Below are positions 8,703 to 15,552 of a stretch of DNA of 35,259 nt, in pieces. The DNA comes from DATJLY01 sp035604195 (GTDB lineage Bacteria; Pseudomonadota; Alphaproteobacteria; ATCC43930; CGMCC-115725). The first letter of the stretch is position 1. Every line of letters starts with the position of its first letter. The stretch lies in the NCBI GenBank assembly GCA_035604195.1, contig DATNIY010000128.1:1-35259 (forward strand), given 5' to 3'. A program made the translations under genes and the position numbers. The notes beneath the pieces are model-generated. The model was not told where the DNA came from. It did no database searches and saw only the letters and a list, made by a program, of their open reading frames with translations.

Positions 8703-9065
8703 TCAGCGTTGCCGGCGCCGGCGCTGGTAGGTTGGTGGCGAGGTCTCGTCGCCCGCACGCTGTTGCTGCCGCGGCGCGGCGCGGCGTTGCTGGAGGATGC
8801 GGCTGGCAGCCGCCATCTCCGAGCGCTTGAGTTCCTGATAGGCCCCGCCCAGCGCCTCGCGCGCCAGAGCGATCTGCTGCTCGATCGCGGCCAGCGACTG
8901 CGCGATCCGCTGCCCGCGCTCGACGGCGTGGCCGTTGCGGTCGAGGTCGAGCCGCTCGGCCTCCTGGCGCAGCTTGTGCGCGAGCTGATCGAGATCGCCG
9001 AGCTCGCGGCGCCGCTCGTCGAGTTGCCAGCGCTGGAGGCGAACGAGAGCGTCGAGCGCGCTCAT
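8703..9065 (-). CDS. fliJ: FliJ-like flagellar export chaperone
   Basis: FliJ is a soluble coiled-coil protein of the flagellar type III export ATPase complex (with FliH and FliI). The 120-residue product begins MSALDALVRLQRWQLDERRR, typical of alphaproteobacterial FliJ. It continues as one long charged helix with Leu/Ala heptads (LDQLAHKLRQEAERLDLDRN, LAAIEQQIALAREALGGAYQ) and ends in a basic Arg/Gln-rich tail. The ATG at 9065 matches the family N-terminus; the upstream extension looks like shadow sequence. Its usual partner fliI is not in the window. It diverges from ctrA across a 380-bp region with CtrA boxes, so it may be a CtrA target. Coiled-coil similarity makes the call somewhat less certain than its neighbours. 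Confidence 0.72.
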   Translation of the reverse strand: MSALDALVRLQRWQLDERRRELGDLDQLAHKLRQEAERLDLDRNGHAVERGQRIAQSLAAIEQQIALAREALGGAYQELKRSEMAAASRILQQRRAAPRQQQRAGDETSPPTYQRRRRQR

Positions 9066-9239
9066 GCCGCGAGTCCCGCCGTGCCGCCGCGCCGCGAAAC
9101 CCGCGCTGCGCGCTTCTGGAGACCGGCATAACGCGGGATGTGCGGGCGATTTGAAGCGAAGACAGGGAGGAGCAACGGTGAGCCTCCACGACATCGGAAT
9201 GGGCACGACGGCGCCCTCGAAGATGATCCGCCCCTCCGC

Positions 9240-9254
9240 TTAAACGCCGGTTAA
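9240..9254 (+). promoter_or_regulatory. CtrA-binding box 1 upstream of ctrA
   Basis: An exact TTAA-N7-TTAA match (TTAA at 9240-9243 and 9251-9254). It lies 192 bp before the ctrA ATG and 175 bp before the divergent fliJ start, so it could serve either gene. Confidence 0.7.
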
Positions 9255-9362
9255 ATCGAGCAAATTGACAATGAAGCGAGGGTGGAAAAAGGCCCGCCTC
9301 GCAAGCCTTCGCCGCATGCCCCGGCACCCCATCCGTAAAAAAAAAGATTGGTGCTCGCGGAA

Positions 9363-9377
9363 TTAACCGGCTTTTAA
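9363..9377 (+). promoter_or_regulatory. CtrA-binding box 2 upstream of ctrA
   Basis: An exact TTAA-N7-TTAA match (TTAA at 9363-9366 and 9374-9377), each half-site followed by C. It lies 68 bp before the ctrA ATG, a position suitable for autoregulation at the ctrA promoter. A single TTAA half-site follows at 9397-9400. Confidence 0.75.
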
Positions 9378-9445
9378 CTCCGATTGGTAAGGATGATTAA
9401 AAGCGATTATGGTCATCCCTGCTTCTTGATGCGCGGAGGTTAGTG

Positions 9446-10162
9446 ATGCGCGTACTTTTGGTCGAAGACGATTCAGCGACCGCCGCCAGTATCGAGATGA
9501 TGTTGCGGGCCGAAGGGTTCATCTGCGACACCACCGATCTCGGCGAAGACGGTCTCGAAATCGGCAAGCTTTACGACTACGACATCATCATTCTCGATCT
9601 GATGTTGCCGGACATTGATGGTTACGAGGTGCTCCGCCGCTTGCGCGCGGCGCGCGTGCGCACGCCCATCCTGATCCTTTCCGGCCTCGGCGAGCTCGAC
9701 AACAAGATCAAGGGCCTCGGCTTCGGCGCCGACGATTTCCTGACCAAGCCCTTCGACCGGCGCGAACTGATCGCGCGCATCCAGGCGATCGTCCGCCGCG
9801 CCAAGGGCCATTCCGAATCGGTGATCCGCACCGGCAAGCTCACCGTCAATCTCGACAGCCGCACGGTCGAAGTCGAGAATCAGCCGCTGCATCTGACCGG
9901 CAAAGAGTACGGCATCCTCGAGCTGTTGAGCCTGAGGAAGGGCACGACGCTCACCAAGGAGATGTTCCTCAACCATCTCTATGGCGGCATGGACGAGCCC
10001 GAGCTCAAGATCATCGACGTCTTCGTCTGCAAGCTGCGCAAGAAGCTGTCCGTCGCCACCGGCGGCGACAATTACATCGAGACCGTCTGGGGCCGCGGCT
10101 ATGTGCTGCGCGATCCCCCGGCCGATGCCGGCAGCGCTCAAAGCAAAGTCGCCAAGGCCTAA
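9446..10162 (+). CDS. ctrA: Cell-cycle response regulator CtrA
   Basis: OmpR-family DNA-binding response regulator; phosphorylated CtrA silences the replication origin in Caulobacter and activates motility, division and polar genes. The 238-residue protein has a receiver domain (1-120) with acceptor Asp51 in IIILDLMLPDIDGYE and Lys in TKPFDR. The winged-helix domain reads HLTGKEYGILELLSLRKG, LTKEMFLNHLYGGMDEPELK and IIDVFVCKLRKKL, characteristic of CtrA. The ATG at 9446 has GGAGG 6 nt upstream; a GTG immediately before it is an alternative. Two perfect CtrA boxes precede the gene, implying autoregulation. CckA, ChpT and SciP are all encoded nearby. A GANTC methylation site lies at codons 9-10. 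Confidence 0.97.
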   Translation: MRVLLVEDDSATAASIEMMLRAEGFICDTTDLGEDGLEIGKLYDYDIIILDLMLPDIDGYEVLRRLRAARVRTPILILSGLGELDNKIKGLGFGADDFLTKPFDRRELIARIQAIVRRAKGHSESVIRTGKLTVNLDSRTVEVENQPLHLTGKEYGILELLSLRKGTTLTKEMFLNHLYGGMDEPELKIIDVFVCKLRKKLSVATGGDNYIETVWGRGYVLRDPPADAGSAQSKVAKA

Positions 10163-10183
10163 TCGCTCGCTTCACTCCGCGCG

Positions 10184-10219
10184 CGACAACGGCGGCACCG
10201 GGGGGTGCCGCCGTTGTCG
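10184..10219 (+). terminator. Terminator between convergent ctrA and chpT
   Basis: A 16-bp perfect stem (left arm 10184-10199, right arm 10204-10219) with a GGGG loop, followed on the plus strand by TTTCA. It lies 21 bp after the ctrA stop and 2 bp before the chpT stop. It is strong enough to work for ctrA and perhaps, in the other direction, for chpT. Confidence 0.75.
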
Positions 10220-10221
10220 TT

Positions 10222-10851
10222 TCAGGCGCCCGGCGCCGCGAGCACCAGGATCTGCGGCTCGACCGCGAGCGTCAGCGGCGCGCCGAGGCGTAGGGCCAGC
10301 CGCGCGGTGAAATAGGCGTGGACGGTGCGCGAGGTGAGCGCGTCGATGGCGGCGCCGGCGCCGAGCGCCGCGCGCTGTTCCTCCGGGAAATTGATCGTGC
10401 CCTCGGCCGTCACCGTGATGCGTGGCGAGCCGGCGGGGCGCTGCTTGACGAGCACGCTGCCGCCGCGCGGCAAGGCGTCCGCGGCCAGCACGAGCATGTT
10501 GCAGGCGAGCTTCTGCCACTCGCTCGCCAGCCCCTCGACACTCTCGGCCGGCCAATCGCATCGCACCTTGCCGTCCTCGAGCAGTCCCGCCGCCAGGGCG
10601 CGGGGATCGATGATGGCGCTCTTCGATCCGCTGCTCGCGGCACTGCCATAGGCGAAGCGATAGAACTGCAGGCGCTGCCCGGCCTTGCGGGCGCTTTGGC
10701 CGAGCAGCTTGACGGCGTCGCTGACGAAATCCGGGTCGTCCTCGCCAAGCAGCTCGACGCCATTGTTTATGGCCGCGACGGGACCGACGAGTTCGTGGCA
10801 GAGCCGCGCGCAAAGCAGTTCGAGCACGCGCATATCGATGTCAAGGTTCAT
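10222..10851 (-). CDS. chpT: Histidine phosphotransferase ChpT
   Basis: Carries phosphate from the CckA receiver domain to CtrA (and CpdR). The 209-residue protein has the dimerisation/phosphotransfer helix MRVLELLCARLCHELVGPVA with the phospho-accepting His19, and the INNGVELLGEDD and FYRFAYG segments typical of ChpT. A degenerate ATPase-like C-terminal domain lacks ATP-binding motifs, as in the family. The ATG at 10851 is chosen because ChpT proteins start just before the DLRVLELL-like segment; ATG at 10833 is possible. It is convergent with ctrA. Finding it beside ctrA, with cckA in the same block, supports the assignment. Confidence 0.9.
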   Translation of the reverse strand: MNLDIDMRVLELLCARLCHELVGPVAAINNGVELLGEDDPDFVSDAVKLLGQSARKAGQRLQFYRFAYGSAASSGSKSAIIDPRALAAGLLEDGKVRCDWPAESVEGLASEWQKLACNMLVLAADALPRGGSVLVKQRPAGSPRITVTAEGTINFPEEQRAALGAGAAIDALTSRTVHAYFTARLALRLGAPLTLAVEPQILVLAAPGA

Positions 10852-10933
10852 GCGGGGTCCCCAAGGGCGGTGGCGCCTATAATGGCCCGCTGGGCGGGAG
10901 CGAGACAACCAAAGAGCGAAGCCGCGCGCGAGC

Positions 10934-11548
10934 TCAGGCCGGCAGCGCCGCCAGGAGACGCTCGGCCGCGGCGAGGTCCGCCGGCTCGTTCACGTTGAAG
11001 AAGGGGTCGACCGGCGCCGCCGGAAACGCAACGACCGCGAGGCGATAGCGCGCCGCCCACAGCTCGACCTTGCGCAGCCCCTCTTCGGCGAGCGCCCGGC
11101 GCAGATCGTGGCGCAACGCCACCGGCCACAGCCCGAAGACGGGATGGTTTCGCCCCTCCGATGCCGCGCAGGCGAGGTCGTAACCACCGTCCGCGACCGC
11201 CGCCGCCAAGCCGGCGACAAGATCGCGCGGCAGGAAGGGCGCGTCGGTGGCGAAACTGGCGACGTGGGTCGCGCTTTCCATCGCCGCGGCTACCCAATCG
11301 AGCGCGGCGAGCACGCCGGCGAGCGGGCCGGCGAAGCCGGGGACGCCGTCGGCGATCAACGGCAGGTGCCAGGCGGCAAAGCGCGAGGGATCGCCATTGG
11401 CGTTGAGGGCGAGCGCGGCGACTTGCGGCCTTGCCCGCTCGATCACCCAGTCGAGGATGGGACGGCCGCCCAAAAGCCGCATTCCCTTGTCGCCGCCACC
11501 CATCCGGCGCGCGAGCCCGCCGGCTAGAAGCACGCCGGCAATGGTCAA
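10934..11548 (-). CDS. mobA: Molybdenum cofactor guanylyltransferase MobA
   Basis: Attaches GMP to molybdopterin to give the guanine dinucleotide cofactor used by DMSO-reductase-family enzymes such as formate dehydrogenase. The 204-residue product has the nucleotide-binding motif LAGGLARRMGGGDKG (about 9-22), GPLAGVLAAL, FATDAPFLP with a metal-binding Asp (about 102) and a C-terminal FFNVNEPADL, all MobA signatures. The start is a TTG at 11548 whose last two bases overlap the fdhD stop (TTGA), with GGAGG 7 nt upstream; the longer frame runs antisense or inside fdhD. It is therefore translationally coupled to fdhD, fitting a joint role in formate dehydrogenase maturation. Confidence 0.92.
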   Translation of the reverse strand: MTIAGVLLAGGLARRMGGGDKGMRLLGGRPILDWVIERARPQVAALALNANGDPSRFAAWHLPLIADGVPGFAGPLAGVLAALDWVAAAMESATHVASFATDAPFLPRDLVAGLAAAVADGGYDLACAASEGRNHPVFGLWPVALRHDLRRALAEEGLRKVELWAARYRLAVVAFPAAPVDPFFNVNEPADLAAAERLLAALPA

Positions 11549-12426
11549 GCCATGTCCTCCGCCAGGCTCGCCTTGCGCTGGAGCCGCGCGCTCTCCTCCC
11601 TCACGGTTTCGGGATCGCTGTCGAAGACGATGCGGCCCTCGCCCGACAGCGCGATGAAGCGCCTGCCCTTGGCGCGTCCGATGAGCGTGAGCCCGGCCTG
11701 CCGCGCCAGCTGCACTCCCCAGGCGGTGAAGCCCGAGCGCGAGATCAGAATGGGAATGCGCATCTGCACCGTCTTGATCACCATCTCCGAGGTGAGGCGG
11801 CCGGTGGTGTAAAAGATCTTCCCTTCGGGACCGATGCCCTCGCGGTGCATGTAGCCGGCGATCTTGTCGATGGCGTTGTGGCGGCCGACATCCTCCATAT
11901 AAACCAATGGCCGGTCCGCCTCGCACAAAACGCAGCCGTGAATCGCCCCCGCCGCAAGATAGAGGCTCGGCACCGTGTTGATCTTGCGCGTCAAGGCATA
12001 GAGCCAGGAGGTCTTGAGCACGGCGTCCGCCGGCAGCCGGATGTCCGCGAACTTCTCCATGAGGTCGCCGAACACCGTGCCCTGCGCGCAGCCCGAGGTC
12101 AGCGTCTTCTTGCGCAGCTTGCGCTCGTAATCGGTGCGCCGCTCGGTGCGCACCACCACGGTCTCGAGCTCCTCGTCATAGTCGATGCCGGTGATCGTGT
12201 CGTCGGCGCGCAGCATGTTCTGGTTGAGCAGATAGCCGACCGCGAGATAGTCGGGATGGTCGCCGACCGTCATCATGGTGACGATCTCCTGGCCGTTGAG
12301 GAACACCGTCAACGGCCGCTCGACGACGACAGTGGTCTCCACCTTGCGGCCAAGGTGGTCGACTCCCGGCACCTTGCGCGTCAGCCGTGGGTCGTCGGGG
12401 TCGGGCGCGACGGCGAATTCCTTCAT
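11545..12426 (-). CDS. fdhD: Formate dehydrogenase accessory sulfurtransferase FdhD
   Basis: FdhD moves sulfur from the desulfurase IscS onto the molybdenum cofactor of formate dehydrogenase. The 293-residue product contains VFLNGQEIVTMMTVGDHPDY, the catalytic-loop segment LTSGCAQGTVFG (Cys113), AIHGCVLCE and the family hallmark YMEDVGRHNAIDKIAGY (about 176-192), then FYTTGRLTSEMVIK. The E. coli-type loop carries two cysteines (CxxC); here only the first is present. The ATG at 12426 is at the family start. The gene diverges from moaA with 90 bp between. No formate dehydrogenase structural gene is in the window. Confidence 0.93.
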   Translation of the reverse strand: MKEFAVAPDPDDPRLTRKVPGVDHLGRKVETTVVVERPLTVFLNGQEIVTMMTVGDHPDYLAVGYLLNQNMLRADDTITGIDYDEELETVVVRTERRTDYERKLRKKTLTSGCAQGTVFGDLMEKFADIRLPADAVLKTSWLYALTRKINTVPSLYLAAGAIHGCVLCEADRPLVYMEDVGRHNAIDKIAGYMHREGIGPEGKIFYTTGRLTSEMVIKTVQMRIPILISRSGFTAWGVQLARQAGLTLIGRAKGRRFIALSGEGRIVFDSDPETVREESARLQRKASLAEDMA

Positions 12427-12516
12427 GGTCGCAAGGATGGGCCGGCCCGAGCGGCGGTGCAAGGGCAGGAAAAAATCGGGGCGAGACTTTTTCCCTGGGC
12501 GCACTATGTTAAGGGC

Positions 12517-13509
12517 ATGATCGACCCCTTCGGCCGGCCAATCAGCTATCTCCGCGTCTCCGTCACCGACCGCTGCGACTTCCGCTGCGTCTATTGCATG
12601 GCCGAGGACATGACCTTCCTGCCCAAGGCCGAGGTGCTGACGCTCGAGGAGCTCGACCGGCTGTGCGGCGCCTTCATCCGGCTGGGCGTGCGCAAGCTCC
12701 GCCTTACCGGCGGCGAGCCTTTGGTGCGCCGCAACATCATGAGCCTGTTCCGCGCCCTCGGCCGCCATCTCGGCGACGACGCGCTCGACGAGCTGACCTT
12801 GACGACCAACGGCAGCCAGCTCGCCCGCTATGCCGAGGAGCTCAAATCGGCCGGCGTCCGGCGGCTCAACGTGTCAGTGGATACGCTCGACCCCGCGAAA
12901 TTCACGGCCATCACGCGCTGGGGCAAGCTCGACACCGTGTTTGCGGGACTCAAGGCCGCAAAGGCGGCCGGCCTTGCCGTCAAGATCAACACGGTCGCCT
13001 TGAAGGGCGTCAACGACGACGAGTTCGACCGGCTCATCGCCTGGTGCGGCGAGGAGGGCTTCGATCTCGTGCTGATCGAGGTCATGCCGATGGGCGACAT
13101 CGGCGATGCGACCCGGCTCGAGCAGTACCTGCCTTTGTCGCTGGCGCGGGCGCGGCTCAGCCGCAGCTGGCAGCTCGACGAGACCGATTATCGCACCGGC
13201 GGGCCGGCGCGCTATTTCACCGTGCGCGAGACCGGGCAGCGGCTCGGCTTCATCACCCCCCTCACCCATAATTTCTGCGAGAGCTGCAACCGGGTGCGGC
13301 TCACCTGCACCGGCACGCTTTATATGTGCCTGGGCCAGGACGACGCCGCCGATCTGCGCGCGCCGCTGCGTTCCGCCGAAAGCGACGCGCCCGTCGAGGC
13401 GGCGATCCGCGAGGCGATAACGCGCAAGCCCAAGGGTCACGACTTCATCATCGACCGCCGCCACAGCCGCCCGGCCGTCAAGCGGCATATGAGCGTCACC
13501 GGCGGGTGA
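12517..13509 (+). CDS. moaA: GTP 3',8-cyclase MoaA
   Basis: Radical-SAM enzyme that performs the first step of molybdopterin synthesis, cyclising GTP. The 330-residue product has the N-terminal cluster motif CDFRCVYC (Cys20, 24, 27), LRLTGGEPLVRR, LTLTTNG and RLNVSVDTLDP. The C-terminal second-cluster motif is CESC-x13-C (about 253, 256, 270). The usual C-terminal GG is present as TGG. The ATG at 12517 has AAGGG close upstream. Its stop codon overlaps the start of nadK (GTGA), so the two are probably translated from one message. With fdhD and mobA it forms a molybdenum-cofactor cluster. Confidence 0.96.
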   Translation: MIDPFGRPISYLRVSVTDRCDFRCVYCMAEDMTFLPKAEVLTLEELDRLCGAFIRLGVRKLRLTGGEPLVRRNIMSLFRALGRHLGDDALDELTLTTNGSQLARYAEELKSAGVRRLNVSVDTLDPAKFTAITRWGKLDTVFAGLKAAKAAGLAVKINTVALKGVNDDEFDRLIAWCGEEGFDLVLIEVMPMGDIGDATRLEQYLPLSLARARLSRSWQLDETDYRTGGPARYFTVRETGQRLGFITPLTHNFCESCNRVRLTCTGTLYMCLGQDDAADLRAPLRSAESDAPVEAAIREAITRKPKGHDFIIDRRHSRPAVKRHMSVTGG

Positions 13510-14312
13510 GCGCTGTCGCCGCTCCATCGCGGCCGAAGCGGGCGGCCGAGTTGCGCACCATCGCCGTCCTCGCCAGTGAGGCGCCTGCCGCGCAAGAGGC
13601 GCTCGCCGAGCTGCGTCAGCGCTATGCGGTGGTGCCGCCCGAGCAGGCCCAAATCATCATCGCGCTGGGCGGCGACGGCTTCATGCTGGAGACGCTCCAC
13701 CGCTTCCTCGATCGCGGCGTGCCGTTCTACGGCATGCATCGCGGCAGCGTCGGTTTTCTCATGAACGCCTATGCGCCCGACAGCCTGCCCGAGCGCGTCG
13801 CCGCGGCGAAGCCGGTGCGCATCCACCCGCTGGCGATGACCGTCCGCGACCGCGACGGCGTCGAGCACCATGCGCTGGCCATCAACGAGGTGTCGCTGCT
13901 GCGCCAGAGCCGCCAGACCGCGAAGCTTCGGATCAGCGTCGACGATGTCGTGCAGCTCGAGGAGTTGATGGCGGATGGCGTACTGGTCGCGACGCCGGTC
14001 GGCAGCACCGCCTACAATCTCTCGGCGCACGGCCCAATCATCCCCGTGGGCGCGGACGTCCTCGCGCTCACGCCGATCAGCGCCTTTCGCCCGCGGCGCT
14101 GGCGCGGCGCACTGCTGCCGCATACCGCGAGTGTCAAGTTCGACACGCTCGAGAGCGACAAGCGGCCGGTCAGCGCGGTCGCCGACTTCACCGAGGTGCG
14201 CGACGTGGTCTCGGTTACCGTGTCGGAAAGCTACGATGTCGAGCTCACTTTGCTCTTCGATCCCGAGCACAACCTCGAGGAGCGGGTCCTGAAGGAGCAA
14301 TTCCTCACCTGA
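13506..14312 (+). CDS. nadK: NAD kinase
   Basis: Phosphorylates NAD to NADP in the cytosol. The 268-residue protein has the NAD-kinase core: ALGGDGFMLETLH (GGDG about 55-58, catalytic Asp57), GMHRGSVGFLMN, AINEVSLLR (NE about 127-128) and VATPVGSTAYNLSAHGPIIP. The start is taken as the GTG at 13506, overlapping the moaA stop as GTGA. This gives the short N-terminus common in alphaproteobacterial NAD kinases; the longer open frame runs out of frame inside moaA. The coupling to moaA is unusual in function and may only reflect local operon structure. Confidence 0.93.
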   Translation: MSAVAAPSRPKRAAELRTIAVLASEAPAAQEALAELRQRYAVVPPEQAQIIIALGGDGFMLETLHRFLDRGVPFYGMHRGSVGFLMNAYAPDSLPERVAAAKPVRIHPLAMTVRDRDGVEHHALAINEVSLLRQSRQTAKLRISVDDVVQLEELMADGVLVATPVGSTAYNLSAHGPIIPVGADVLALTPISAFRPRRWRGALLPHTASVKFDTLESDKRPVSAVADFTEVRDVVSVTVSESYDVELTLLFDPEHNLEERVLKEQFLT

Positions 14313-14373
14313 GGCCGCCGCTTGCCCCGCCGGCGGATCGGACCTTTAATGTCCGCCAGAGAGCGAGGCGCGA

Positions 14374-15540
14374 GTGGCAAAGGCGATTTCCAGCGTCGAG
14401 ATGATCGGGCGGCTCGTCGCCTTCGACACTACGAGCCGGGAATCGAATCTCGGCCTCATCGAGTTCGTGCGCGATTATCTCGACGGCTTCGGCGTCAAGA
14501 GCGAGCTCGTCCACGATTCCGATAGCCGCAAGGCCAATCTCTTCGCCACGATCGGTCCACCCGACCGCGGCGGCGTGATGCTGTCCGGCCACAGCGACGT
14601 GGTTCCGGTGGACGGCCAGGATTGGGATGGCGATCCCTTCGTCGTCCGCGAGAGCGACGGCAAGCTTTACGGGCGCGGCACCGCCGACATGAAGAGCTTC
14701 ATCGCGGCGGCGCTGGCGGCGGTGCCGGAATTCTGCGCCGGCCGCTTGCGGATTCCGGTCCACATTGCCGTGACCTATGACGAGGAAGTCGGCTGCCTCG
14801 GCGTCCGGCCGCTGATCGCGGCGCTCGCGCGGCGGGCCGTGCGGCCGCGGTTCTGCATCATCGGCGAGCCCACCTCGATGCAGCCGGTGATCGCGCACAA
14901 GGGCAAGAAGAGCCTGCGCTGCGACGTCCACGGCCGCGAGAGTCACTCGGCCCTGTCCCATGTCGGCGTCAACGCCATCGAGGCCGCGGCCGAGATCGTC
15001 GCGTACATCGGCGGGCTCGCCCGGCGCAGGCGCCACGAGGGGCCGTTCGATCCGAGCTTCATGCCGCCCTATACGACGATCCAGACCGGCATCATCGCGG
15101 GCGGGACCGCACTCAACATCGTGCCGCGCGACTGCCGCTTCGATTTCGAGATCCGCAACCTCCCGGGCGACGACCCGGACGCCCTCGTCGCGGAGATCCG
15201 CCGCCATGCCGCGACGCTGCTGCCGGAGATGCAACGGGTGAGCGCCGCGACCGGCATCGCCTTCGAGGAGACGAACGAGATCCCCGCGCTCGCGGCCTCG
15301 CCCGAGGATACGATTGTACGGCTCGCGCAATCCCTCACCGGCGCCAATGCGGTCGGCAAGGTCAGCTTCGGCACCGAGGGCGGGCTCTACCAGCAAGCCG
15401 GCATTCCCACCGTCGTCTGCGGTCCCGGCTCGATCGAGCAGGCACACCGGCCCAACGAGTTCATCGCGCTCGACCAAGTGCGGCAATGCGACGGCTTTCT
15501 CCGCGGTCTCTTGGCTCGGCTGGTCGACGGGCGAGTTTGA
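14374..15540 (+). CDS. argE: Acetylornithine deacetylase (ArgE-type M20 metallohydrolase)
   Basis: Predicted zinc-dependent deacylase that removes the acetyl group from N-acetylornithine or a related N-acyl amino acid. The 388-residue product has the M20/ArgE pattern: SGHSDVVPVDGQDW (metal His73), YGRGTADMKSF (bridging Asp105), TYDEEVGCLG (catalytic/metal Glu137-138), IIGEPTSMQPVIAHKGKKS, the dimerisation domain with HSALSHVGVNAIE, and CGPGSIEQAHRPNE. The start is a GTG at 14374 with GAGG 5 nt upstream. It is followed 12 bp later by an M14-family deacylase, so the pair may work on related N-acylated substrates. The exact substrate cannot be told from sequence. Confidence 0.85.
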   Translation: MAKAISSVEMIGRLVAFDTTSRESNLGLIEFVRDYLDGFGVKSELVHDSDSRKANLFATIGPPDRGGVMLSGHSDVVPVDGQDWDGDPFVVRESDGKLYGRGTADMKSFIAAALAAVPEFCAGRLRIPVHIAVTYDEEVGCLGVRPLIAALARRAVRPRFCIIGEPTSMQPVIAHKGKKSLRCDVHGRESHSALSHVGVNAIEAAAEIVAYIGGLARRRRHEGPFDPSFMPPYTTIQTGIIAGGTALNIVPRDCRFDFEIRNLPGDDPDALVAEIRRHAATLLPEMQRVSAATGIAFEETNEIPALAASPEDTIVRLAQSLTGANAVGKVSFGTEGGLYQQAGIPTVVCGPGSIEQAHRPNEFIALDQVRQCDGFLRGLLARLVDGRV

Positions 15541-15552
15541 GAGACGGCTGCG

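Larger units (their letters stand above)
9066..9445. promoter_or_regulatory. Divergent fliJ-ctrA regulatory region
   Basis: A 380-bp gap without a gene. The right half (9240-9445) is AT-richer than its surroundings and holds two perfect CtrA boxes, a further TTAA half-site at 9397-9400, an A9 run at about 9337-9345 and the GGAGG ribosome-binding site of ctrA (9435-9439). The left half is GC-rich and shows nothing recognisable apart from the presumed fliJ leader. Confidence 0.6.

Noticed and set aside
14313..14373. GC-rich inverted repeat between nadK and the argE-like gene as a terminator
   Set aside because: The stem is only about 6 bp, with no T run and a short gap, so read-through is more likely.
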